This document shows positions 33,904 to 43,224 of a DNA stretch of 64,000 bases, piece by piece; positions within the stretch are counted from its first letter, which is position 1, and the number at the start of each line of letters is the position of its first letter. The notes below the pieces were generated by a model. That model had not been told where the DNA came from. It did not search any database and saw only the letters and a list, made by a program, of their open reading frames with translations. Source of the stretch: Halorubellus litoreus (GTDB lineage Archaea; Halobacteriota; Halobacteria; Halobacteriales; Natrialbaceae). The stretch lies in contig NZ_JAZAQL010000006.1 of assembly GCF_037081675.1 (NCBI RefSeq), positions 62,001-126,000 of the forward strand. The letters run 5' to 3'. The position numbers were made by a program, and so were the translations under genes.

Positions 33904-35364
33904 ATGGATCAGCCCATCCGGTGGACGCTCCCGGCGTCGGCGTTCGTCGCGTTCGACGCGCCGCTGTCGGTCGCGACGGTCGATGGCGACCTCGACCCGG
34001 CGTACCGGACGTTCCTCCAGTCGGAGGTCGGGTTCGACGCCGGTGACGACGCGGACGCGAGCGCGCTCGCCGCTGCTGCGGGCCGACTCGCCTCGAAGGA
34101 GTGGCATCCGACGTGGGGGCATCGGTACGACCGGCCGCGTGACCCGATGGAGTTCCGGGACCTGACGCGACTGCTGCGCGCGCTCGCCGCCGCCGACGCG
34201 CGCCTCGGTGGCCCCGGCGCGACCGTCGACAGCTACCAGGACGACGACGCGCTCCGCGACCGCGCGGCCGAGACAGCGAGCGAGTGCCCGGACTGTCGGG
34301 TCGAGACGTTCGACACCGACGCCGACGGCGCGACCGCGACCGTCTACGAGTGCTGCGAGCGCCATCACCGCGAGTTCCACCGCGAGTACGTCGACGCCAA
34401 CCGGACGCCCGACCACCCGACGCCAGCCGACGCGTTCGACCTGGCGAACCGCCTCGAAGCGGAGGCGCTCGCGATCGACGCTGCCGCGGAGCTCGCGGAC
34501 GTCGCCGCGTACGACCCGCACGCGGTCCGACCGGTCGTCGACCAGGTACTCGCCGAGTTCGAATCTCAGCGCGGCGCCGACCTCGTGAACGTCGATTACC
34601 TCCGGGAGCTCGCCAGGGCGCTCACGCACCTCGGGCTCGTCGACGGCTCGGTGCGCGCGCGGCTCGTGCGGTCGCTCGCGGACGACGACGCTCGCATCCG
34701 GCAGGCGTCGGCGGCGGCGGTGGCGAGTCTCGCGTGGGAGCGCCCGGAGAGCCTGCTCGCGGTCGGCGACGACGCGGTCCCGACGGGCTACCTCAAGCAA
34801 GTGTTCGGCGACGACACCGACCCGGTGGACGAGGAACCGCTCGTCGTCCGAGGGCTCGCGACGATGGTCGCGGAGGGCGACGCGGACTCCCGCGAGCACG
34901 CGCTCGCGGCGCTCCGCGAGTTCGCGCGGACGCACCCGAACGCCGTCTACCCGCTCGCGGGCGAACTCGCCTCGCATCTGGACGCGACGCACTCGCGGGT
35001 CCGACTGTACGCCGCGGTCGCCGTGGCGGGGTTGAGCGCGCGCTACCCGGAGGTGGGCGTCGAGGCGACCGCGGGCTTGGAGTTCCTCGCCGCGCGCACC
35101 GAGGACCCGGCGAGCGTCCCGGCGACGTGCGCGCTCGCCGCCCTCCCCGGCGGGAGCGTGCCGCGTGACGTCGCGGCCGACCGCGCCGTCGAGTACGCCG
35201 ACCCGTCGCGGTACCCCCAGTACGTCGTCCGCGAGGCCGTGTACGCGCTCGACGCGCTCGACGCGACCGACCGCGTCGACCTCGACTGGGTCCGGGCGTG
35301 TGCGACCGAGAGTGCACTCGAGCACGCCGTCGACGTCGCACGCGACGACGTCGAGGACGCGTAG
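33904..35364 (+). CDS. HEAT-repeat protein with a Cys/His cluster
   Basis: A 486-residue protein. Residues about 150-480 are alpha-helical HEAT-like repeats (for example VRPVVDQVLAEFESQRGADL, DDDARIRQASAAAVASLAWE). The N-terminal 150 residues contain ECPDCRVETF and YECCERHHREFH, a Cys/His-rich stretch that could bind zinc. HEAT proteins are scaffolds; no partner is known. Its stop codon lies in a 29-bp tandem repeat that continues past the gene. It is monocistronic. Confidence 0.8.
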   Translation: MDQPIRWTLPASAFVAFDAPLSVATVDGDLDPAYRTFLQSEVGFDAGDDADASALAAAAGRLASKEWHPTWGHRYDRPRDPMEFRDLTRLLRALAAADARLGGPGATVDSYQDDDALRDRAAETASECPDCRVETFDTDADGATATVYECCERHHREFHREYVDANRTPDHPTPADAFDLANRLEAEALAIDAAAELADVAAYDPHAVRPVVDQVLAEFESQRGADLVNVDYLRELARALTHLGLVDGSVRARLVRSLADDDARIRQASAAAVASLAWERPESLLAVGDDAVPTGYLKQVFGDDTDPVDEEPLVVRGLATMVAEGDADSREHALAALREFARTHPNAVYPLAGELASHLDATHSRVRLYAAVAVAGLSARYPEVGVEATAGLEFLAARTEDPASVPATCALAALPGGSVPRDVAADRAVEYADPSRYPQYVVREAVYALDALDATDRVDLDWVRACATESALEHAVDVARDDVEDA

Positions 35365-35420
35365 ACCGGCGCGGCAACGTCGAGGACGCGCACGCCGGCG
35401 CGGCAACGTCGACGAGGCGT
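35350..35420. repeat. 29-bp repeat duplicating the 3' end of the HEAT gene
   Basis: Units at 35350-35378 and 35379-35407 with a partial third copy. The first unit contains the last codons and stop of the HEAT gene (GTCGAGGACGCGTAG); in the second the TAG is changed to CAC. Confidence 0.85.
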
Positions 35421-35489
35421 GAGCGCGCCCCGTTGCACTGGTTGACACACCGACCGAATCCTTACGTCGACCCACGGAGATGACGGCGT

Positions 35490-36113
35490 ATGGACCTGTT
35501 CCCCGCCGCGTTCGAGACCGAGCGACTGCGGTACGAACGCCTCGACGAGGCGATGGACGCGCTCGCCCTCTACGAGCACACCGGCACCGACGAGTTCGAG
35601 CGCGTCAGCGAACACATCTCGAAGGACCGCCACCATCACCCGAAGGACGCGCTCGACTACCTCGAGGAGAGCGCCGAACAGTGGCGCGACGGCGACCGCG
35701 CGAACTACGCGATGTTCCCGAAGGACTCGGAAGCGGGCGCCGGCGCGTTCGCGGGCGTCGCCTCCCTCATCCCGCTCTGGGACCGCCGGACCGCGCGCTT
35801 CGGCGTCTGGCTCCTGGAGGACTACCACGGCCGCGGGTACGCCGGCGAGCGCGCCGACGCCCTCGTCTCGCTCTCGTTCGACCGCCTCGACCTCGAGCTG
35901 GTCGCCGCCGGCCACACCGACGGGAACGACGCCTCGAAGCGAGCGATCGAGAAGTACGTCGACCGCTACGGCGGCCGGTACGAGGGCGTCCTCCGGAACT
36001 GGGTCGTGCTCGACGACGAACCGAGGGACCTCCACCGGTACACCATCAGCGCCGACGAGTACGCAGACGCCGACGTCGAAGTCGACCTCCGCGTCGAGGA
36101 GACGCTGGAGTAG
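35490..36113 (+). CDS. GNAT acetyltransferase 1 of a tandem array (RimJ/RimL-like)
   Basis: A 207-residue GNAT enzyme. MDLFPAAFETERLRYERLDE is the RimJ/RimL-type start, and the acetyl-CoA-binding motif A is YHGRGYAGERADALVSLSF (about 112-130), followed by NDASKRAIEKYVDRYGGRY. Family members acetylate ribosomal protein N-termini, amino acids or small amines. It is the first of four neighbouring paralogues with the same N- and C-terminal patterns. CCTTAC near 35460 may be part of its promoter. Confidence 0.88.
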   Translation: MDLFPAAFETERLRYERLDEAMDALALYEHTGTDEFERVSEHISKDRHHHPKDALDYLEESAEQWRDGDRANYAMFPKDSEAGAGAFAGVASLIPLWDRRTARFGVWLLEDYHGRGYAGERADALVSLSFDRLDLELVAAGHTDGNDASKRAIEKYVDRYGGRYEGVLRNWVVLDDEPRDLHRYTISADEYADADVEVDLRVEETLE

Positions 36114-36121
36114 CTCCCGCC

Positions 36122-36883
36122 ATGTCGCTGTTCCCCGAGACGATGCGGACGCCCCGCCTGCGCTACGAACGAATCGACGACGCCGTCGACGCGTTCGAGC
36201 GCTACGCGTGGACTCGCGAGGGACGGGAGGCTCGCGAGCGCGAGACGCGGTACGTGACGACGACGCCCGACCCGCACCCGAAGGCGACCGCGGACGCGCT
36301 CGCCGACCACGGCGACGCCTGGGCGGACGCCGAACAGGCGTACTGGGCGGTGTTCCTGCGACCCGGCGAACCGGACGCCAGCGGCGACCCCGTGGAACCC
36401 GGCGACCGCGTGCACGTCGGTGTCGCGAGCATGGACGCACTCTGGGAGAATCGCCGCGTCCACACCGGCGTGGAACTCTACCGGCCGTACTGGGGCCGCG
36501 GGTACGCCGGCGAGCGCGCCCGAGCGCTCCTGAAGGTGACGTTCGAGGTCCTCGACGTCGAGGTCGCCTCGGTCGCGCACTTCGCGGGCAACGAGAACTC
36601 GCGCAGTCAGATGGAGGGCTGGGTCGAGCATTACGCCGGCAGCGAGGACGGCTACTTCCGGAACGCGGTCCCGCGGGACGGCGGCGACAGCGAACCGTGG
36701 GACCTCCGCTCGTACGTCATCACCGCCGCGGACTACCGCGACGCCGGCGGCGCGCCCGAGGTCGAACTCGACCCCGAGGACGTTCCGAAACCGACCGCGG
36801 AGCCGACCGACCTCGACCGTGCCAGCGGACGCGACGAGGTCGACGACGGCGACAGCGACGGCGATGGAGGTGCGTCGGCGTGA
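36122..36883 (+). CDS. GNAT acetyltransferase 2 of the array
   Basis: A 253-residue protein with the array pattern MSLFPETMRTPRLRYERIDD, motif A YWGRGYAGERARALLKVTF and NENSRSQMEGWVEHYAG. It is the longest copy because of a 45-residue acidic tail (from about 208) rich in Asp, Glu and Pro. It starts 8 nt after copy 1 and overlaps copy 3 by 4 nt. Substrate unknown; the altered C-terminal helix (EGWVEHY instead of EKYVDRY) suggests a different acceptor site from its sisters. Confidence 0.87.
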   Translation: MSLFPETMRTPRLRYERIDDAVDAFERYAWTREGREARERETRYVTTTPDPHPKATADALADHGDAWADAEQAYWAVFLRPGEPDASGDPVEPGDRVHVGVASMDALWENRRVHTGVELYRPYWGRGYAGERARALLKVTFEVLDVEVASVAHFAGNENSRSQMEGWVEHYAGSEDGYFRNAVPRDGGDSEPWDLRSYVITAADYRDAGGAPEVELDPEDVPKPTAEPTDLDRASGRDEVDDGDSDGDGGASA

Positions 36884-37530
36884 CGGAGTTGTTCTTCGAC
36901 GAGATACGCACGGAGCGCCTCCACCTCGTGCGGGAGTCCGTCGCCGACGCCGATCTCGGCGAGCGCTACGAGTCGATGAACGAGGACGCCATCGAGGACG
37001 GCGAACTCGCGTACGTCCCCATCGAGCCGTTCGAGCACCTCCAGGACGCCCGCGAGTACGTCGCTCAGCGCGAGGGTCGGATGCAGTCGGGCGACGCCGG
37101 GACGTACGTCGTGCGGCCGCGGGAAGGCGAGCCCGGGGCGGGGGAGCCAGCGGGCGAGGCCGAGCTGTTTGCGATCTGGGACGAGCAGACGGCGTTCATG
37201 ACGTTCGGTCTCCGCAAGCGCTTCTGGGGCCGCGGCTACTCGGGCGAGCGCGCCGCGGCGTTCCTCCGCGTCGCGTTCGAGCACCTGGACCTCGAACTCG
37301 TCTCGGTGACGCACCTCGTCGGGAACGAGAACTCGCGGCGCGCCATCGAGAAGTACGTCGACCGCTACGGCGGCCGGCGCGTCGGCCGGTTCCGGAACCA
37401 GCACGTCGTCGACGACGAACCCAGGGACGTCGTCCGGTACGAGATAACGCAGGTGGACTACGCGGAAAGCGGCGAGCGCCCGGACTGCGAGTTCGTCGAG
37501 GAGCGCGAGAATCGGAGGGAGTCGCCGTGA
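36880..37530 (+). CDS. GNAT acetyltransferase 3 of the array
   Basis: A 216-residue protein: MTELFFDEIRTERLHLVRES, motif A FWGRGYSGERAAAFLRVAF and NENSRRAIEKYVDRYGGRRV. The start is GTG, overlapping the stop of copy 2 (GTGA) and preceded by a GGAGG-like site. It ends with ITQVDYAESG, a tail shared in form with copies 2 and 4 (ADY). Probably co-translated with both neighbours. Confidence 0.87.
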   Translation: MTELFFDEIRTERLHLVRESVADADLGERYESMNEDAIEDGELAYVPIEPFEHLQDAREYVAQREGRMQSGDAGTYVVRPREGEPGAGEPAGEAELFAIWDEQTAFMTFGLRKRFWGRGYSGERAAAFLRVAFEHLDLELVSVTHLVGNENSRRAIEKYVDRYGGRRVGRFRNQHVVDDEPRDVVRYEITQVDYAESGERPDCEFVEERENRRESP

Positions 37531-38153
37531 CGGACCTGTTCCCGCGCGTCTTCGAGACCGAGCGCCTGCGGTTCGAACGCATCCACCCGGAGACGCTCGA
37601 CGCTCGCGACCTCTACCCGCACGTCCGCGAGGACTCCGGTATCGCGGACGCGACCCGGTTCATGACGTGGGACCCCCACGAGCACCCGAAGGAGACCATG
37701 GAATACGTCCAGCACACCGGCGAGGCGAACGACGCGGCCGACAGCGGGAACTACGCACTGTATCCGAAAGCCAGCGAGCCGGGCGGTGGCGAGTTCGCGG
37801 GGAACGCCGGGCTCGGCGCCGACTGGGAGCGGCGGAGCGCCGAACTCGGTATCTGGCTCCGCAAACCGTTCTGGGGCCGCGGCTACTCTGGCGAGCGAGC
37901 GGACGCGTTCGTCGAACTCGCGTTCGCGCGCCTCGACCTCGACCTCGTCACCGTCACCGTCGTCGACGACAACGACCGGTCGGTACGCGCGATCGAGAAG
38001 TACGTCGACCGCTGGGGCGGCAGTCACGACGGCTACTTCCGGCATCTCCGGCCGCACGGCGACGACCCCGTGAACCTCCACCGGTACGCCATCGCACGCG
38101 CCGACTACGAGTCCGCGGGCGTCGACGTCGACCTCGCCGTCGTCGACGAGTGA
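37527..38153 (+). CDS. GNAT acetyltransferase 4 of the array
   Basis: A 208-residue protein: MTDLFPRVFETERLRFERIH, motif A FWGRGYSGERADAFVELAF and NDRSVRAIEKYVDRWGGSHD. GTG start in a GTGA overlap with copy 3. It resembles copy 1 most at its N-terminus and copy 3 in motif A, as expected for tandem duplication and divergence. It is the last gene of the array; YchF follows after 107 nt with its own promoter. Confidence 0.87.
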   Translation: MTDLFPRVFETERLRFERIHPETLDARDLYPHVREDSGIADATRFMTWDPHEHPKETMEYVQHTGEANDAADSGNYALYPKASEPGGGEFAGNAGLGADWERRSAELGIWLRKPFWGRGYSGERADAFVELAFARLDLDLVTVTVVDDNDRSVRAIEKYVDRWGGSHDGYFRHLRPHGDDPVNLHRYAIARADYESAGVDVDLAVVDE

Positions 38154-38260
38154 CCTCCGAGAGGGTGCGCCGGTCGGCTGCGACCCCGTGCCATGCAATC
38201 GCGTGACGGAGCCGCGGCGAGTATCAATTTTCAAGCCCGCTCACGGTCTGTGACTGTGCA

Positions 38261-39454
38261 ATGACCTACAAGATCGGCCTCGTCGGCAAGCCCAGCGTGG
38301 GCAAGTCGACACTCTTCAATGCGGCGACGATGAACGACGTCCCCGAGGGCGCGTATCCGTTCACGACGATCGACCCGAGCGTCGGCGAAGCGTACGTTCG
38401 CGTCGAGTGCGCCGCGCCCGACTTCGACGAGACGTGCACGCCGGACACGGGGTTCTGCGAGGGCGGCGAGCGGTTCGTGCCCACGAAGCTCGTCGACGTC
38501 GCCGGGCTCGTCCCCGGCGCACACGAGGGCAAAGGCCTCGGGAATCAGTTCCTCAGCGACCTGAACGAGGCGGACGTGCTCGTGCACGTCGTCGACTTCT
38601 CCGGCGAGACCGACCTCGAAGGCGAACCGACGGAGGGCCACGACCCCCGCGAGGACATCGGGTTCCTCGAGGAAGAGCTCGACCAGTGGTACGTCGACGT
38701 CCTCGAGAAGGGCATCGAGCGCTATCGCTCGGGCTACCACGGGAACGAGGGCGACATCGAGGTGGACCTCGCCGAGCAGATGAACGCGTTCGGGACGAAC
38801 AAGGACGAGATCAAGCAGGTCATCCTCGCGCTCGACCTCGAACTCGACCCGGACGCGTGGGACGGCGACGACCGCGAGGCGCTCGCTCGCGAACTCCGCA
38901 AGCGCACGAAGCCGATGGTGGTCGCGGCGAACAAGATGGACACCCCCGAGGCGCAGGCGAACTTCGAGGACATCGCGAACGACCCCGAGTACGAGCACCT
39001 CACCGTCGTCCCCGTGAGCGCGCACGCCGAGAAGGCCCTGAAGAGCGCGAACGAAGCCGGCGTCGTCGACTACACGCCCGGCGAGGGCGCGTTCGACATC
39101 GTCGGCGACGTCAGCGACGAACAGGAAGCCGGCCTCGAACAGATCCGCGAGTTCGTCACCGAGTTCGACGGCACCGGCGTCCAGGACGCCATCGAGACCG
39201 CGCTCTTCGACGAGCTCGGCACCAAAGCCGTCTTCCCGGGTGGCGCGGACGCGATGGGGGACGACCAGGGGCGCGTGATGCGGGACTGCTGGATACTCCC
39301 CGAGGACGCGACGACCGAGGACCTCGCGTACCACCTCCACAGCGACATCGGTGACGGCCTGCTGCACGCGATGGACTGCCGGAGCGGCCGCCAGATATCG
39401 ACGCGCCACGAGCTCGAACACCGGGACGTCGTCGAGCTCGTCACGACGAGCTGA
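38261..39454 (+). CDS. YchF-type P-loop NTPase (Obg family) with TGS domain
   Basis: A 397-residue protein. G1 is GKPSVGKST (about 7-15), G2 includes YPFTTIDPSVG, G3 is DVAGLVPGAHEGKGLGNQF, and G4 is AANKMD. The coiled-coil insertion and the C-terminal TGS domain (HSDIGDGLLHAMD to the end ELVTTS) are present. Bacterial and eukaryotic YchF/Ola1 use NxxE at G4 and prefer ATP; here the canonical NKxD is kept, pointing to GTP. The family binds ribosomes and acts in translation or stress response. AATTTTCAAG about 35 nt upstream may be its TATA region. A T-run follows the stop. Confidence 0.95.
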   Translation: MTYKIGLVGKPSVGKSTLFNAATMNDVPEGAYPFTTIDPSVGEAYVRVECAAPDFDETCTPDTGFCEGGERFVPTKLVDVAGLVPGAHEGKGLGNQFLSDLNEADVLVHVVDFSGETDLEGEPTEGHDPREDIGFLEEELDQWYVDVLEKGIERYRSGYHGNEGDIEVDLAEQMNAFGTNKDEIKQVILALDLELDPDAWDGDDREALARELRKRTKPMVVAANKMDTPEAQANFEDIANDPEYEHLTVVPVSAHAEKALKSANEAGVVDYTPGEGAFDIVGDVSDEQEAGLEQIREFVTEFDGTGVQDAIETALFDELGTKAVFPGGADAMGDDQGRVMRDCWILPEDATTEDLAYHLHSDIGDGLLHAMDCRSGRQISTRHELEHRDVVELVTTS

Positions 39455-39469
39455 ACCGCTCACGACCGG

Positions 39470-39479
39470 TTCTTTTTTC
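39470..39479 (+). terminator. T-rich terminator after YchF, also possible TATA of the next gene
   Basis: TTCTTTTTTC, 16 nt after the YchF stop. Archaeal termination uses such T-runs. It also lies about 30 nt upstream of the next gene's GTG. Confidence 0.5.
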
Positions 39480-39503
39480 ACGCTGACCTGTCCGTTCCTG
39501 TAT

Positions 39504-40250
39504 GTGAACGAGCGCGTTCGATGCCCGGTCTGTGGGACCGAGACCAGACGCGGGCGGTTCCCGCAACACTTCGCCGACACCCATCCCGGCAGTCGCCTCC
39601 GCGACGCGTTCGCATACTCGGCCGTTTGGGCTGGCGTCCTCCCTGCACTCGCGGTCGCCCTCGGCGTCGCGCAGACCGCACTCCTCGTTCTCGGCCTCCC
39701 TCGACCCGGAGCGCTCCGCGAGACCATTGCGACACAGTTCGGGCTCTACGCAGAGAGCGTCCCCACGTTCCTCGCGTTCGCCGCCGCACCCATCGTCGCC
39801 GTCACCCTCGGAACACTGGTCGTCGCACTCGCTCGCGGCCCCGGGCAGACGTTCAGACGCGGCTGGCGACCGAGGCGGTACGAACTCCTGCTCTTGGCGT
39901 GCTGGCTGGTGCCCATCGTCGGAGTAAGTGTCTACGTCATCGGTGCCGGCGGGCGATTCGTGAGCGTTCGATTCCTCCGCGAGAAGCTCGCCGGCGGCGG
40001 GTTCGTCGCGGCCGACGACATCGAGACCGCACGGACCGCGCTCGCGGCGAACCGGCACGCGGACGCCGCCGACGCCTTCGAGACCGCCGGAACGCTCGTC
40101 CAGGGCCTCCGCGACGACGCACACTTCCGAAATCCCGACGTCGGCGAGCGCCTGGACGCCCTCGGTCGCGGGTGCGGGATGGCCGCCACCATCTGCGAGC
40201 ATCACGCCGCCGACGACACCCACACCGAGCAACGCACCACCGCGTCCTGA
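39504..40250 (+). CDS. Zinc-finger-tipped membrane protein of unknown function
   Basis: A 248-residue protein. Near the N-terminus VRCPVCGTETRRGRFPQHFA followed by DTHP gives a CxxC...H...H zinc finger. There are about three to four membrane helices (residues 37-150) and a helical cytoplasmic C-terminus with many Ala and Arg (about 165-240). I chose GTG at 39504, the only sensible start between the YchF stop and the CPVCG motif. The fold suggests a membrane-bound protein that uses the finger for protein or nucleic-acid contacts; function unknown. Confidence 0.72.
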   Translation: MNERVRCPVCGTETRRGRFPQHFADTHPGSRLRDAFAYSAVWAGVLPALAVALGVAQTALLVLGLPRPGALRETIATQFGLYAESVPTFLAFAAAPIVAVTLGTLVVALARGPGQTFRRGWRPRRYELLLLACWLVPIVGVSVYVIGAGGRFVSVRFLREKLAGGGFVAADDIETARTALAANRHADAADAFETAGTLVQGLRDDAHFRNPDVGERLDALGRGCGMAATICEHHAADDTHTEQRTTAS

Positions 40251-40370
40251 CCGAGGGTTCTTCAGAGAAGACGCGGCCAGGGTCGACGATTCCCCCGCAT
40301 CCAGGGGACGTCGGTCCAGGCCGGAGCGGAGCGCGCCGACGTCCCCCACGCCCACGCGCTCCCTGCTCGC

Positions 40371-40400
40371 CACCACACCGCACCACACCGCACCACACCG
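40371..40400. repeat. 10-bp tandem repeat CACCACACCG, three copies
   Basis: Perfect units at 40371, 40381 and 40391, in the 235-nt gap before the oxidoreductase gene. The rest of the gap is GC-rich with no gene seen. Confidence 0.85.
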
Positions 40401-40485
40401 CAGCAGCCGCGGCGACGACCGGGAACGCCGCGAGTCGGGTGCCGCGACCTAGCCGTACTTACTCCTCCCGCGGGTAGCGTCGCGT

Positions 40486-41523
40486 ATGCCAGACCGAGTC
40501 GCCATCGTCGGCACCGGCGCGGCGGCGTGCGGCGTCGCCGACGTCCTCGACGACACGACCCACGAGGTGACCCTGTTCGACAAAGCCCGCGGCGTCAGCG
40601 GCCGCGCCGCGACGCGCCGCAAGCACGGGTGTCGATACGACCACGGCGCGAACTACGCCAAACCCGGCGACGACGACCGGTTCACGGAAGTGCTCGAATC
40701 GTTCGGCGACGACGGCATGCACGACATCGAGGAACCCATCTGGGTGCACGACGTCGACGGTCACGTCCAGGAGGGCCGCGACAGCGACGAGCACAAGTGG
40801 ACGTACGAGGCCGGCATCACGCAGTTCGCCAAGCGCGTGCTCGACGCGACCGACGCCACCGTCACCCTGGAGACGCGCATCGAGGAGTTCGACCGCGAGC
40901 ACGGGGACGACCATTCGTGGTCGCTCGTCGACGTCGACGGCACGCGGTACGACGGCTTCGACGCCGTGGTGCTCACGCCACCTGCTCCTCAGACCACCGA
41001 ACTGCTCGCGGCGACCGACTGGACCGACGACCGCCTCGAGCGCGTCCGGGACGCAGCGGCAGCGGTCGACTACCGGACCATCCGCACCATCGTGCTCCAC
41101 TACGACTTCCACGAGGAGTACCCGTGGTACGCGCTCCTCGACCCCGAGCAAGAACACCCCGTCGGCTGGCTCGCGCGCGAGGAGTGCAAACCAGGGCACG
41201 TCCCTGACAGCGAAAGTCTCCTGATAGCGCAGATGAGTCCCGACTGGTCCGTCGCGCACTACGACGACGACACCGAAAGCGCCGCGAGCGACGCCGCCGA
41301 GCTCGTCGCCGACCTCCTCGACGACGACCGCTACCGCAACCCGGACTGGGTCGACAGCCAGGGCTGGCGGTACGCACTCCCCGAGAACGCCGCCGACGAC
41401 GCCGACGTCCGAGCCGCGGAAGACGCTGGCCTCTACTGCGCTGGGGACTGGGTCGTCGGCGAAGGCCGCGTCCACCGCGCGTTCGAGAACGGCCGGCGCG
41501 TCGGCCAGCGGCTCGTCGAGTAG
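40486..41523 (+). CDS. FAD-dependent oxidoreductase, renalase-like
   Basis: A 345-residue flavoprotein. The dinucleotide-binding motif is VAIVGTGAAACGVADVL (about 5-21), followed by TLFDKARGVSGRAATRRKHG as in renalase and amine-oxidase-like enzymes. The C-terminal FAD contact is GLYCAGDWVVGEGRVHRAFE. Renalases oxidise dihydro-NAD(P) isomers in bacteria and animals; haloarchaeal members have not been tested. The protein is cytoplasmic. The TATA-like GTACTTACT lies about 30 nt upstream of the ATG at 40486. Confidence 0.88.
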   Translation: MPDRVAIVGTGAAACGVADVLDDTTHEVTLFDKARGVSGRAATRRKHGCRYDHGANYAKPGDDDRFTEVLESFGDDGMHDIEEPIWVHDVDGHVQEGRDSDEHKWTYEAGITQFAKRVLDATDATVTLETRIEEFDREHGDDHSWSLVDVDGTRYDGFDAVVLTPPAPQTTELLAATDWTDDRLERVRDAAAAVDYRTIRTIVLHYDFHEEYPWYALLDPEQEHPVGWLAREECKPGHVPDSESLLIAQMSPDWSVAHYDDDTESAASDAAELVADLLDDDRYRNPDWVDSQGWRYALPENAADDADVRAAEDAGLYCAGDWVVGEGRVHRAFENGRRVGQRLVE

Positions 41524-41574
41524 CGACGCGGCGTCGAAAGAATCGAGAAAAGGGCCGGGCGGTGAGTCCGCGCG

Positions 41575-43224
41575 TTACTTCGAGACGGGGATGATGTACA
41601 CCTTCGTCGAGCCGTCGCTGAACTCCAGCGAGAGCATGAAGAAGTCGTCGCTGGACCCCTTCAGGGTGTAGTCGCTGCCGTCGGGCTGGAACAGGTCGCC
41701 TTCGAGGACGAACGGGTCACCGGGCGAGAGCGTGTACGTGTCGGTGCCGAGGTCCTGCCAGACGCCGCCGACCTCGAGGGTCTTCGTCGCGCCGCTCTCG
41801 GTCGTGATGACGAGCGAGTCCGCGATGCCGTTCGTCCCGGGTTTCGCGACGAAGTAGTAGTTCACGCGAGCGGACGTGATCTCCGACGTCTCCGTCCCGG
41901 TGTACGCGAACGTCATCGTGAGGTCGTTGCCGCTGAGCGAGGACGTCTCGAAGACGAGCCCCTGCGAGTCCAGACCGGGGTTGATGGAACTCCCGACGTC
42001 CGCGACCTGGTCGATCTTCGTGACGTCGGTCGACACGAGCTCGAAGCTGTACGTGACGTACTTGTGCGCGTCCTCGTCCGAGAGGTCGGCGTCGACGTCG
42101 GTGTCGCGGCCGATGTCGACCGTGATGGTGCCGAGCGCGTTCGTGTTCCCGGTGACGGTGACGGACGCGTGCCCGTTCTCGTCGACGCTCGCGTTCGTCG
42201 CCTTGTTCCCGTTCGCGAACCGAGCGGGCCCGTCGATGGTCGCGGTGACCTCGCCGCCACTGAGGGGGTTGTTCTGTGCGTCGCGGACCTCGACGGTGTA
42301 CGTCATCGAGGTGTTCGCGGGGACCGAGCTCGCGTACGAGCCGACGGTCGTGACGTACGCGGGGACGTCGGTGATCGCGTTCCCGTTGAGGGTGACGCGA
42401 GCGACGCGGAGCGTGTAGTCGCGGGTATCGTCGAGTCTGAGGACGACCTCGTTGGGCGTCCGCGGGTTGGCGTCCGCGTCCACGTACTTGTGGAGGGTGA
42501 CGGCGTTCTCGCCGTCGGCGTACTCCTGCCAGTCGCTCTCGGGGACGAGGGTGGCGATGCGGAGCGTGATGGGTTCGCCGGTGTCCGTGACGGCGATGCG
42601 TTCGGCGGGCGCGCTCGCGGCCTGGAGCGTGAGGCTCGTGGTGCCGGTCGTCTGCTCGGCGACGTCGCCGTCGAAGAGGACGAGCGTGATGTCGCCGTCG
42701 CTCACGATGGGCGTTCGCGAGTTGACGAGCGTGACGTCGCCGTCGTACTCGTTGAACACGACGCCGTTCTCGTAGAGCGTCCGCGGTGCGTTCGCGTACT
42801 GGCGGTAGCTGGGTTCGTAGACGAGGCGCGTGGTCTGGTACGTGACGTCGTTCCCGAGCGACGTGTAGTACTCGGCGGTCTCGGGGTTCGTGCTGGTGAC
42901 GTTCTCGATGCTGAACGTCGCGGTGTCGGTGGTTAGTGAGCCGCTCGCCGGGCCGGGGTTCACGAGGAAGAACCGGTTCGGGTAGCGGACGCCGAGGTCG
43001 ACGTCGACGGTCTCGGTCGCGCCGCTGCCGGCGACGCGCGTCGTGGAACTCCCGAAGCGCTCGAAGTCCTCCTGGACGCCCTGGTTGTGCTCGAACTCGA
43101 GTTGTTGGTTGGCGGCCGGGACGACGCTGACCTGGGTGAGGATGAGGAGGCTCATCGCGAGCCCGAACATCAGGATGCCTCCCAGGACTGGGGAGACTGC
43201 CCTCTCCTCGGCGAAGAATGTCAT
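41575..43224 (-). CDS. Type IV pilin-like surface protein of the pilus locus
   Basis: A 549-residue protein. The N-terminus, EERAVSPVLGGILMFGLAMS, is an archaeal class III (type IV pilin-like) signal with a long hydrophobic helix (to about residue 34). The rest is a large beta-rich external part with several Ig-like regions (for example MTYTVEVRDAQNNPLSGGEV). It is far longer than ordinary haloarchaeal pilins (120-170), so it may be a minor tip or anchoring pilin. Located downstream of the TadC and ATPase genes on the same strand, after a 170-nt gap with its own AT-rich promoter. Processing by prepilin peptidase is inferred. Confidence 0.8.
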   Translation of the reverse strand: MTFFAEERAVSPVLGGILMFGLAMSLLILTQVSVVPAANQQLEFEHNQGVQEDFERFGSSTTRVAGSGATETVDVDLGVRYPNRFFLVNPGPASGSLTTDTATFSIENVTSTNPETAEYYTSLGNDVTYQTTRLVYEPSYRQYANAPRTLYENGVVFNEYDGDVTLVNSRTPIVSDGDITLVLFDGDVAEQTTGTTSLTLQAASAPAERIAVTDTGEPITLRIATLVPESDWQEYADGENAVTLHKYVDADANPRTPNEVVLRLDDTRDYTLRVARVTLNGNAITDVPAYVTTVGSYASSVPANTSMTYTVEVRDAQNNPLSGGEVTATIDGPARFANGNKATNASVDENGHASVTVTGNTNALGTITVDIGRDTDVDADLSDEDAHKYVTYSFELVSTDVTKIDQVADVGSSINPGLDSQGLVFETSSLSGNDLTMTFAYTGTETSEITSARVNYYFVAKPGTNGIADSLVITTESGATKTLEVGGVWQDLGTDTYTLSPGDPFVLEGDLFQPDGSDYTLKGSSDDFFMLSLEFSDGSTKVYIIPVSK

